A program made the translations under genes and the position numbers. Of a DNA stretch of 64,000 nt, positions 9,493 to 17,893 are shown piece after piece; position 1 is the stretch's first letter; each line of letters starts with the position of its first letter. The notes under the pieces were generated by a model that searched no databases, had not been told where the DNA came from, and saw nothing but the letters and a program-made list of their open reading frames with translations. Origin of the DNA: Thecamonas trahens ATCC 50062 (Eukaryota > Apusozoa > Apusomonadida > Apusomonadidae). The stretch is from the NCBI RefSeq assembly GCF_000142905.1, contig NW_013657625.1, forward strand, positions 200,006 through 264,005, read 5' to 3'.

Positions 9493-12174
9493 TTACCCCC
9501 ACCGGACCGAACCCTCGTTCATCACCGAACTCCTCTTGGACGAGTTGGTAAACGACTTGGCCTGCGACTTGTGGTGGCGCGCCGGCCGGTCAAGATCGCG
9601 GGCGTATGCCACCGGCAGGCCCGAAGCAGGCACAAGATCGTCCATTGGCGACCGTGCGTGAATCGAGTACCGGTCCGACGACTCGGAGCCGGGCTCGGTG
9701 GCCTGCCACTCGTCGTCATCATCGTCGTCGTCGTCGTCGTCGGTAGCGGTGGCACACACGCCACCAACTTCGACCGCCAGACCGTCAGCGGCATCGGCGT
9801 CAGTAGAGCTGGTGGTGGGAAAGACAGCGCCGAGAGACGAACCGCCGTCTCCGCCAGAGGCCATGCTTGAGGCCCGCGAGCGGGTGGCGAGCTCAGCAAC
9901 GTCGTCCGAGTCGAGCGGCATGATGACACCGGCGACCGGCACAACTTGCGGAGTGACCGGCGACTCGCCGCCCTGTGGCGAGCTGACAGTAGTCACGTCC
10001 GGGTACGGGTCGCCGTCCGCGGCCTCAAACTCGTCGTCGTCAACAACCGTGTCGCCTTCGCCGGGCGGAGCGTGCTCGGCAATGGCAGCGGCGCGTGCCG
10101 AGAGGCGGGCGGCGCGAGTCCGCGACGGCGAGCGCGAGCGTGAGACAGCGCGAGTAAACCGGCTCGAGCCGAACTCTTCGATATAGTATTCGTCCGCGTC
10201 ACGGTAGCCGTAGCGCACACGGCCGTGGCTTTCCGACGCAGTGACGTCAGAGAGTGAGTTTCCGGTCGCGCCCGACTTGGCCAGCATCCGGGCCCGACGG
10301 GTCGGTGTCGGCTCGCCCAGCAGCGGCACACCGCCGTCAGTGGCGGCCATGCTCTCGTTGTGGACGTTCGACTCACCCGTGCGCGAGCTGTTGGCGAGGT
10401 CGTTGGACGCCAGCTCACCGGCAGAGACGCTGGCGGCGGGCACAAACGCGGCGACTCCGCCCATGGTCCGCGACGGCGGCAGATTGTCTGACGCCGCCAC
10501 ACCTGACGAGTCGGAGCCCGTCGGCGACCGGTACCCATCCGAGTACGACAGCGCGTGAGCGTGCGACCGCTCCGAGCTTGTCCCGTAGCGGTAAGCGTCG
10601 ATCGACGAGCCCGGCCGTTCGGGCTCGCGATCAAACTCGTCGTCCTCGACGCCATCGTCGTCGTCGCCCGAGGCGAGACTGGCGGCAGCGGCGGCGGCAG
10701 TGGAAGCAACTGTGGCTACCTCGCCGTCGTCGCCGGCAAGGCCGGCCAAGACCAGGCGGCGGCGGCGGCGCGGCGACTCGAGTGACGAGACAACCATGGC
10801 GCCGACAACGTCTTCGGATTCGGCGTGGACCCGCAGGTCAGGCCCGTCGACAGCCAGGAACGTCGACGCCGAGGTCGGCTCCAACGCCGCGAGGTCGGTG
10901 GCGTGGACGAGGACGTGGTGCTGCAGCTGCTCGAGGCTATCAAACTGCTGGGCGCACTCGGGAAACGAGCATACAAGCTCAACGTCGCCGCCGGGCGCAG
11001 TCGGCTGGACGGTCTCGTGGTGGAGGAGGCCGACAATCGACTGCTTGGAGATGGAGCGGACGAGCGGAGCGCCGGACCCGTCGCCGACGCCACTCTTGCC
11101 GCTCGCTAGCGGTACGCTTGTAGGCGGAAAGGCGGTTGTCTGCAAGCCGGACGACGTTGTCGACGTCTTGAGCGGCGAGGCCGGGCCTGACTCGAGCGAC
11201 GAGGCGGCGCCGGACGACGCGCCGGCGCCGAGAACGGTCCGGGTGTTGTAGTCTTCGCTCTCGGAGCGGTCGACGAGCGAGTGCAGCCGCTCGGCAACCT
11301 GCTCGAGGCTTGTAGTGACGGTCGCCTCACCCGGCGACAGCGAGCGTTCCTTGACCCGCAGCTGGAGGCCCTGATGCGGGGCACGCGGCGTCGAGGTGCC
11401 CGAGCTACGCCCGTGGGCGTCGACGTGTTCGGCGCCGGGCGTGCCCTCGGCGCCGTCGAGCATCATCAGCTCGCGGCAGGCCGAGGCAACAGCGACCAGC
11501 TCGCGGAGGTCTGTGCGGTAGAACGGCTGAACCTCCAGAATGTGCTTCTTGAACGGAAGGGCGGTGACCGCGCCGGTCGCCTTGTCGTGCTTCCGCATGG
11601 CTCGCATCACCGCTGACGCGTTGAGAGGGACAAACGAGACAAAGTGAGCCGCGGCGTCGAGTAGCCGCACCCGCACCATCCACGCCGGCGAGCCTGTTGT
11701 TGGCGGCACAGACTCGGAGTGCAGCTCAGAGTACAGATCCTGCAGCTGCGCAAAGAGCTCCTCCTTGGTGGCGACAACAAACTGGTTGAGGCTCTCCAGC
11801 GTGGCCGTGACCGCTGAGAAGAATGCCTCCTTCCGTCCGTCGTCGGCACCGTCGCCAGACTGCGGCGGCGAGGACAGGTCGGCTGTCAGCAGGTGCGAGC
11901 GCGGCGGCGAGCGCGCGGTGTCTTTGTCTTCCTGACCATTGCCATGATCAGCAGTAATCTCGCTGCCAAACATACGCGCGGAGCTTGTGCGGTGACTAGA
12001 CTCGCCAACATCAGGCGTACGGGCAGTATCAGGCGTTCCCGACGTCGGCGTACCACCCGGGGTCAGCCCCGAAGCAGCCCGAACAGTCGCCAGCGACTTG
12101 AGCTTGTCATAAGGAACGTAGTGTGCAGCCCAAGGCGGGTACTGCGCAGCCACAAAGTCTTTGCCAAAGCCCAT
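9493..12174 (-). CDS. SPX-domain protein with an internal C2H2 zinc finger
   Basis: 893 residues. ATG 12174 (MGFGKDF) is chosen over an in-frame GTG three codons upstream. The N-terminus is an SPX domain, the inositol-pyrophosphate sensor of phosphate homeostasis. It has the starting helix with YVPYDKLK (the Tyr/Lys ligand positions), a middle helical region (FFSAVTATLESLNQFV) and the NASAVMRAMRKHDKATG segment corresponding to the SPX 'N..A..KI.KK.DK' helix. At nt 10925-10985 (about residue 400) is CSFPECAQQFDSLEQLQHH followed by VLVH, a C-x4-C-x12-H-x3-H finger. The rest is Ser/Asp-rich, disordered-looking and RS-containing (SRSRSPSRTRA). I see no EXS, MFS, VTC or RING domain, the usual partners of SPX. 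A phosphate-sensing regulator is the likely role; the target is unknown. Confidence 0.85.
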   Translation of the reverse strand: MGFGKDFVAAQYPPWAAHYVPYDKLKSLATVRAASGLTPGGTPTSGTPDTARTPDVGESSHRTSSARMFGSEITADHGNGQEDKDTARSPPRSHLLTADLSSPPQSGDGADDGRKEAFFSAVTATLESLNQFVVATKEELFAQLQDLYSELHSESVPPTTGSPAWMVRVRLLDAAAHFVSFVPLNASAVMRAMRKHDKATGAVTALPFKKHILEVQPFYRTDLRELVAVASACRELMMLDGAEGTPGAEHVDAHGRSSGTSTPRAPHQGLQLRVKERSLSPGEATVTTSLEQVAERLHSLVDRSESEDYNTRTVLGAGASSGAASSLESGPASPLKTSTTSSGLQTTAFPPTSVPLASGKSGVGDGSGAPLVRSISKQSIVGLLHHETVQPTAPGGDVELVCSFPECAQQFDSLEQLQHHVLVHATDLAALEPTSASTFLAVDGPDLRVHAESEDVVGAMVVSSLESPRRRRRLVLAGLAGDDGEVATVASTAAAAAASLASGDDDDGVEDDEFDREPERPGSSIDAYRYGTSSERSHAHALSYSDGYRSPTGSDSSGVAASDNLPPSRTMGGVAAFVPAASVSAGELASNDLANSSRTGESNVHNESMAATDGGVPLLGEPTPTRRARMLAKSGATGNSLSDVTASESHGRVRYGYRDADEYYIEEFGSSRFTRAVSRSRSPSRTRAARLSARAAAIAEHAPPGEGDTVVDDDEFEAADGDPYPDVTTVSSPQGGESPVTPQVVPVAGVIMPLDSDDVAELATRSRASSMASGGDGGSSLGAVFPTTSSTDADAADGLAVEVGGVCATATDDDDDDDDDDEWQATEPGSESSDRYSIHARSPMDDLVPASGLPVAYARDLDRPARHHKSQAKSFTNSSKRSSVMNEGSVRWG

Positions 12175-13042
12175 CTTCACCACCAGCAGTTAGCGAGCAG
12201 TACAGGCAATCAAGAGCAGGTGTGAGATGAATCGATCGCTCAAGCGTGAGAGATCTCAAGCGAGTTGGCTCGATGGCGATGAGAGGTCGATGACGAGTCC
12301 AAGATCCACAAGCTCTCCACCGGAAAAAAAAAGAAGAGCTTTGACAGAGATCGAACGCTTGTCCAAATAGATCGGTACTCTCAGCGATGAGCAGGTCGAC
12401 GATGTTCGTCTGTGCCGGCAACGATCAGGTTGCGTGGCCGACCAGCAGCAGAACAGAGAGAGGAGAGAGAGTGGGAAAAGCGCTTCAGTCGCACCCTTCC
12501 CAACTCTGCGCGAGGAGAGGTGGACCAGGGGTAGACGACGAGAAGGCAAGGACCAATTCCTTGTGCAGGCCTTGCAGCAGCAGAGGCGTCAGAAAAAGGT
12601 CGCAAGGAAGCGTCGTCCCAGACACACCAAGTGGTTGTTGATCAAAGTGGTTGATCAAAGTGGCGACCGGGGCGGGGCGGGGCGAGGGAGGAATGGGCCG
12701 AGGGAGAAGAGCGCTGGTGAAGGGGATAGTTGGGGCAAGGGCTTGAGCTTGTGCTAGACACTGATGTCTTGTACAGGCTCTCTACTTGCTTCACTTTCCC
12801 CTTCCAAATGCTCAGACTTTGGCCCCACTCCCTGTGCAGGCGAGTCTTGCCCCCTTTCTCGCCGCACACCTCGTCCGGCCCGCGACACGCGTCACTGCCG
12901 CACCTCGGCTGCCACCGCCTTGTGGCCACGCCGCGGCTGACTCGGTCACCACTATTTTTTTCATTGGCCAATCGATGAAAATGCTGCTCATGGTCGACCT
13001 AGCAAGGACATAGCTAGGAGAGAAGGAGGCGAGATGGCAGAG

Positions 13043-13073
<31 letters not shown>

Positions 13074-13232
13074 GAGGGAGGGGGAGGAGATTGGGATTGG
13101 GATCAGTCTTACTGATGACTGACATGATGATGCACCGCTGATTAAGCCGCAGTTGCCGCACGCAGTGCCGCGCCGCGTTGCTGCGTTGTCGCGTTGCTAC
13201 GTGGCGAGGACGGCAAGCGATGGGAAGGCTGT
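12175..13232. other. intergenic, upstream of the SPX gene
   Basis: 1,058 bp with no convincing gene. Notable are a short A-run near 12325 and a (GT)n-(G)n microsatellite at 13042-13083. Open frames here lack protein-like composition. Confidence 0.6.
13042..13083. repeat. (GT)n followed by poly-G
   Basis: About eight GT repeats run directly into about 18 G and then GGGA repeats. The same compound design recurs at 15319-15360. Confidence 0.9.
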
Positions 13233-15143
13233 TCAAGTGTGCGACGACTTGGATCTTCTCGAGGCGGCGATGAGCTGGGATCGGAGCTGCTTAAAGGCTG
13301 CGGTTCGCTTCTGGATCTCGACGAGAAACGTTGACTTGAGGGCTGACTTGAGCTCGGCAGCGGCAGCGAGGCGGGTGTGGAGCTGGGCGACTTCTTCGCG
13401 CGAGGCTTCGAGGGCAGCGGATGCGGCGTCGCGTTCAGAGATGGCGGCGTTGTACTTGTCCAGCAGAGTTGCGGCGCCGACAGCGCCCTGGCCGGCGATA
13501 TCGCGGGCCGATTCGAGGGCGGCGCCTTCGCGGGCCTCGGCGACGGCCAGGCGGCTGGCGAGGTCGTCGTTCATGGCCTCCAGCTCGGCAATCTGGGCGA
13601 GGAGGAGGTGGAGCCGCGACTGGAGCTCGGCGTTTGCGGTGCGGGAGCGTTCAAGCTGGCGAGTGAGGCCGCTCTCGCGGGCGTCGGCGACAGCGGCCGA
13701 AGTTGCGGCGCGTGCGGCAGCGGCGGTTGCGGCGCGCTCTGCGGCGTCGCGATCGTCGGCGGCGGCCTGGAGCTGTGTAGCGGCATCGTGCGCGTGCATG
13801 TCCATCTCATCAGCGAGAAGAGCGAGCTCGAGCGAGGCCTCGACCGAGGGCGAGGCTGAGCGGCGTGCGGCGGCGGTGGCGGCAGTGAGGTGATCGACGC
13901 GGTCGAGACCCTCGACGCGGGCGACGTACTGGCGGAGCTTGGCGCGCAGCTGGCGGACGCGCTTCTTCTCGCGGGCCTCGGCGGCGGAGACGCGGGCGAG
14001 CTCCTCGCGGAGAGAGTGCAGCTCGAGTGCGGCGCGGGCGTTGGAGCTCTGGACAACAGCCGAGTCGAACGATGCTGGGTCGAGCGGCTCGCCGTCGGGC
14101 CCGGCCCGCGAGGCAGCCTCCAAGTCGGCGTTGAGCTGGGTGAGGGCGTGCATGTGCTCGGTGAGGTGGGCGATATGGGCTTCGAGGCGGATCTTATCGT
14201 CGCGGAGGCTCTCAACCTCTGCGGCGAGCGCGGTGTTGGTGGCGTCGAGCTGGGCAAAGTGCTCGCCGTACTCGCGGTCGACCTCGATGACTTCGGCGGC
14301 GGCGCGCTCCAGCTCGGCCGATCGGTTCAGGTCGCGGTTCTCCAGCGCGAGCGCTGCGGTCTCTGCGCGGGCAAGCGACTCGGCCAGCTCGGTATTGCGC
14401 TTGGACGAGTGGGCGAGCTCGAGCTCGAGCGCATCGACCTTTTCTTCAAGGGCCGACTTTTCCCGGACAAGGAGCTCGAACCGCTCGCGCGGCGGCGGGA
14501 CCTCCCACGAGTGCGACCGCTGCAGGCCGAGGCCATCGGTCTCTTCCGGCGCATCCGGCTCGGGCTGTTTGCTCTCCGCCGGCTCACCGTACTGGTACGA
14601 CTCGGCCCACAGCCGCAGAGCGTGGAGCTCGTCCGAGGTCCGGGCCAGCTCAGCAGCGAGCGAGTCGCGCTCTGACGTGGTCCGGGCCAGATCGGCGGTG
14701 AGCGAGTGGAGCGACGCTGGTGATGCGGCCGTGGGCGATGCCGTCGCAGCCGGCGATGTGACCGTTGGGAGCGACGCCGGCGAGCGCTGCTTGAGAGCGT
14801 CAAGCTCGGCGACTGCGTCCTTGTACGCCCGCGAGAGGTCGACCTGGAACTGGAGAGCGTCGACGAGCTGAGCCTCTAGAGCCGCGTTTTTCTCGGCTAG
14901 CTCTGCCGCTTGGCGGCGAGCCTTTGCCAGCTCTGCTTGCTGGCTGTCAAACAAGACGAGCAAGTGCGACAAGTCCGAGCTCGCCACCTGAAGCTCCGCC
15001 GCCGACGCAGCGGTCACGGCCGAGGCATGCGAGACGTGCGAGGTGACCGAGTGCGGCGAGCTAGCTCTCGAGGCTATGGACACACTTCCAGGCGACCGAG
15101 ACGGTGACAAGTAGCTTGGTGTTCCCAACCTAGACTGTGACAT
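13233..15143 (-). CDS. coiled-coil protein, unknown
   Basis: 636 residues from ATG 15143 (MSQSRLGTPSYLSPS). Another in-frame ATG at 15242 would add 33 residues, and I cannot exclude it. A Ser/Pro-rich N-terminus of about 80 residues has SP-type sites. After it the protein is almost continuous Ala/Glu/Leu/Arg coiled coil to the end, with a Pro/Thr/Ser/Ala break at about residues 130-160 and an acidic break near 215. No cysteine is visible, and no GRIP, GRAB, TMF or other end domain is recognised. It resembles golgin or cytoskeletal coiled-coil proteins only in general character. The gene upstream on the same strand is the Golgi SNARE; that adjacency is suggestive at most. Confidence 0.75.
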   Translation of the reverse strand: MSQSRLGTPSYLSPSRSPGSVSIASRASSPHSVTSHVSHASAVTAASAAELQVASSDLSHLLVLFDSQQAELAKARRQAAELAEKNAALEAQLVDALQFQVDLSRAYKDAVAELDALKQRSPASLPTVTSPAATASPTAASPASLHSLTADLARTTSERDSLAAELARTSDELHALRLWAESYQYGEPAESKQPEPDAPEETDGLGLQRSHSWEVPPPRERFELLVREKSALEEKVDALELELAHSSKRNTELAESLARAETAALALENRDLNRSAELERAAAEVIEVDREYGEHFAQLDATNTALAAEVESLRDDKIRLEAHIAHLTEHMHALTQLNADLEAASRAGPDGEPLDPASFDSAVVQSSNARAALELHSLREELARVSAAEAREKKRVRQLRAKLRQYVARVEGLDRVDHLTAATAAARRSASPSVEASLELALLADEMDMHAHDAATQLQAAADDRDAAERAATAAAARAATSAAVADARESGLTRQLERSRTANAELQSRLHLLLAQIAELEAMNDDLASRLAVAEAREGAALESARDIAGQGAVGAATLLDKYNAAISERDAASAALEASREEVAQLHTRLAAAAELKSALKSTFLVEIQKRTAAFKQLRSQLIAASRRSKSSHT

Positions 15144-15317
15144 GCCTTTACTGGCCACGTCACGTTGGTCAGCGAGGTGTTGCGCGGTGTGGCTACTTGG
15201 TGTGGGCGCCAAAATCAAGTTGGGGACGTGTGATAATACCATTGCAAGTTTGGCAGCCTTTTCCTGCAGCAGAAGGCGAGCGGCGGCGGCGGGGCGGCAT
15301 CGGGCGGGAGGCGGCGG

Positions 15318-15318
<1 letters not shown>

Positions 15319-15350
<32 letters not shown>

Positions 15351-15360
15351 GGGGGGGGGG
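15319..15360. repeat. (TG)n followed by poly-G
   Basis: About 15 TG repeats followed by about 13 G. It lies between the GOSR1 stop and the upstream side of the coiled-coil gene; on the sense strand of that gene it reads poly-C then (CA)n. Confidence 0.95.
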
Positions 15361-15377
15361 CGACGAGAGGCGGCGAT

Positions 15378-16142
15378 TCACTTGTTCCACCAGTACATGG
15401 CGATGACGATGATGCAAAAGGCGATGACCGAGGCAAGGATGTACATGTCGCGGCGCTTACGCGACTTGATCTTGGACATGATGTTGCCGATGAGCGGGAA
15501 GCGAGCAGACATGTCTGCGAGGCGCGAGTTGATGGAACGGAACTGGCCGGTCTCGCGGAGGAGCTCTGCGCGAGAGGCGGCAGCGGAGCCGAGGAGAGCG
15601 TCTGTCATGCGATCAGTAGCGTTGATGGCGCGTGCCTCGCGAAGGACATGCTCCTGCTCGGACTTGTAGGCGGCGATGCCCTCGTCCATCGAGTCGAGGA
15701 GTTGAATGCGTGCCAGGTAGTTGTTGACGTGATCCCTCGTCTTTCTGAACTCGACTTCAAAGTCGCGCAGCATCTCCCGATCCCGATGAAGGGTGTGAAC
15801 CCTTGCCGGCGGCGGAGTCAGCTTTGATGCTGAGATGATGTTGCCCATGTTTGCCACGGTCTCCTTGAGAGCCAACAGAAGAGTATCCAGCTCCGCCGCG
15901 AGAGCATCAAAGGTCATCTTTGCCTCTGTCAGAGACGATGACGAAGCAGGACCAAGACCAGGTACAGAACCCATTTCCACATCAGCATATCCACCCGTTG
16001 TACCACCAGCTCGATGATGATCTTCTCCTTCCATACTCGAAAGACTTGCTCCGAGCTGAGACAAAGCAATGAGCTTGGAGTCGATCTCTCCTTCCAACTG
16101 CTTGGCACTCCGTCGCAACTCATCCCATCCTCCGCTAGCCAT
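15378..16142 (-). CDS. GOSR1: Golgi SNARE GOSR1 / Gos28 / GS28
   Basis: Qb-type SNARE of ER-Golgi and intra-Golgi fusion, anchored by its C-terminal tail. 254 residues from ATG 16142 (MASGGWDELRRSAKQLEGEID). This matches the GS28 N-terminus (W-x-D/E-L-R-x-x-A-x-Q-L-E-x-E). The central segment (HTLHRDREMLRDFEVEFRKT) matches the GS28 'HTLQRHRDILQDYTHEFHKT' block. The SNARE helix ends in ARFPLIGNIMSKIKSRKRRD, followed by one transmembrane segment (MYILASVIAFCIIVIAMYW) and a three-residue tail. Length fits the family (about 250). One oddity: aligning hydrophobic layers, the residue at the ionic zero layer is Glu in LLRETGQFRSI, where the family has Gln. Identity is secure. Confidence 0.95.
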   Translation of the reverse strand: MASGGWDELRRSAKQLEGEIDSKLIALSQLGASLSSMEGEDHHRAGGTTGGYADVEMGSVPGLGPASSSSLTEAKMTFDALAAELDTLLLALKETVANMGNIISASKLTPPPARVHTLHRDREMLRDFEVEFRKTRDHVNNYLARIQLLDSMDEGIAAYKSEQEHVLREARAINATDRMTDALLGSAAASRAELLRETGQFRSINSRLADMSARFPLIGNIMSKIKSRKRRDMYILASVIAFCIIVIAMYWWNK

Positions 16143-16650
16143 ACTCTTTCGTCCTCTTTTCACAAAACTTTCACCACAGACTATATGTAACCTGTTCTAG
16201 ATGCTAGTCTGCTTGAAAGCCAGATTTTCCCCTTTGTACCTAGCCCTGCAGTGAGTCGAGTCTTGGCACCCTTGTCAGCCAGACAGCACCGTCCCTCGCC
16301 ACTCGTCGTCCGTCGGTCGGTGACCTGGCAGTCGTCGACAAACGGACTTTGACGCGGTTTGGCCGCAAGTGTATTGGAGGGCGTTGGGACGTGGATCAAA
16401 ATGAAGGGAGAGTGTGGGGGAGGGGAGAGGAATCATGATCTTTATCTCGGTAGCGATGTATGTCTTGGCGGCGATCTCCATCTAGAGGCCGAAGCAGAGG
16501 CGATCCTCAGTCTGGACGATCATGTCGTCCTTGCGAGGGTGGGACAAGGGGAGCGATCCATGGACGTGGGCACGTTGGTTGGCGGGAAAGCAAGTGATTT
16601 TGGCCTGCTAGGGTCTGGGCTGAGAGACTGGGCGCGTCTTGTTGGTAAGG
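16143..16650. other. intergenic, GOSR1 upstream region
   Basis: 508 bp between GOSR1 (-) and the small + strand ORF. Several 65-145-codon frames overlap on both strands, but none has recognisable content. No repeats or motifs are seen. Confidence 0.5.
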
Positions 16651-17049
16651 ATGGCTGCAGAACCTGGGTTCGGAGTTCCTTCTCGACCAGCGACTGGCAG
16701 CCGAGCCCATTCCTTCTCATCGATGCACCCGCTATCTGCATCGCCACTCATCTCAAACATGTCCGCACGTGGATCACCTCCCACATCAGGTAGTAGAGCT
16801 CGCGCCCCGCTCGATGAGCGACTTGCGGCGGCGGCGGCTCGGAGGAAGGCTGCTGCGCGTACCGCTCGTTCCGTGCGAGCAAAGGAGGCGGCGGAACGTG
16901 CGCGGCGGACCGCGTCATCAAAGACTAAAGGATGCACCAACTGCTACGAATGCGTGACCAATCCTGGATATGCAGCCGCCTTTATCTGCTTTGCGCCCTG
17001 CCATTGCACCTGCCACACATCGGCGCACTACTATCCCGATGGGAGGTGA
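16651..17049 (+). CDS. hypothetical small protein with a C-terminal Cys/His cluster
   Basis: 132 residues from ATG 16651. Residues 1-55 are Ser/Pro/Arg-rich. Residues 56-95 are an Ala/Arg basic helix (RLAAAAARRKAAARTA). The last 40 residues hold eight Cys and several His: GCTNCYECVTNPGY, then FICFAPCHCTCHTSAHYY. The cluster could bind zinc. No family is recognised, and an upstream exon is possible because GTAAG occurs just before the ATG. Coding status is uncertain. Confidence 0.4.
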   Translation: MAAEPGFGVPSRPATGSRAHSFSSMHPLSASPLISNMSARGSPPTSGSRARAPLDERLAAAAARRKAAARTARSVRAKEAAERARRTASSKTKGCTNCYECVTNPGYAAAFICFAPCHCTCHTSAHYYPDGR

Positions 17050-17177
17050 TGCACCTGAACCGACCGATCACCGACCGATCAACCCGTTCCACTCCTCCCC
17101 GACTCGAGTCGCGCCCTCCTCTCACCCTTGCTCCGGCCATGACATCAATACACGCCGTATCCAGTCTCTCCCCTTCT

Positions 17178-17330
17178 CTGCCCACGACCACGACCACGAT
17201 CACAAGCAAGATCACGACCACGAGCACGACCACGCGATCACGACCATGATCACGATCACGACCACGACCACGCGATCACGACCATGATCACGATCACGAC
17301 TGCGATCAAGATCATGATCACGCCCACAAT
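17178..17330. repeat. hexamer-like CACGAC/GATCAC array
   Basis: Imperfect array of ACGACC, ACGATC and ATGATC units. Its translations (DHDHD, TTTTIT) are repeat artefacts. Confidence 0.8.
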
Positions 17331-17517
17331 CGCGCACGTTCACGATCACCAGCACGATTCCCATCTCTTCATCCGCTAGGCGGTGAGGGAGAAGGACAAA
17401 GCGACAGGCTGCCATGTCTGCCATTCCGATCATTTCTTCCATTGAGCGAGACAAACTGGCATCGGAGACTGGCATTCCCCCCCCCTCCCACCAACAGGCG
17501 ATAGTCAAGCCACTTCA

Positions 17518-17548
17518 CCCCCCCCCCCCCCCCCCCCCCCTCCCCCCC
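17518..17548 (+). repeat. poly-C tract upstream of the USP gene
   Basis: 23 C, one T, then 7 C on the sense strand. The tract ends about 92 bp before the inferred ATG at 17640. Confidence 0.9.
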
Positions 17549-17639
17549 GCGCTGACCCGTCATCCCAGAAGGACGACTAGGAACAAGAGACAGACAAGAG
17601 ACACCAACCGTAGTCTGTAATACTCCTACCGAGCCCATA

Positions 17640-17799
17640 ATGGAAGCAGTTGCCACCTCTCCACAGGCTGTACCACCTCCACCCGACCACCAGGCTGCTA
17701 CTATGGAGCCATATCTCACCCAGCGATTGACGGCAGAGACACCTTGGTGTCTCATCGCTCGCACCGTACGCCTTTTTTTTTTTTTCTGAGGTCAAGACA

Positions 17800-17893
<94 letters not shown>

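Larger units (their letters stand above)
17050..17639. other. intergenic, upstream of the USP gene
   Basis: 590 bp with an imperfect CACGAC/GATCAC hexamer array (17178-17330) and a poly-C tract (17518-17548). No coding signal. Confidence 0.6.

Noticed and set aside
12387-12971. Short frames on both strands between the SPX gene and the coiled-coil gene
   Set aside because: Overlapping, mutually exclusive, low-complexity Arg/Gln/Ser translations with no splice-consistent continuation.
16359-16793. 144-codon plus-strand frame upstream of the small Cys-cluster ORF
   Set aside because: Overlaps it in another frame, shows no domain and has equally good competitors on the opposite strand.
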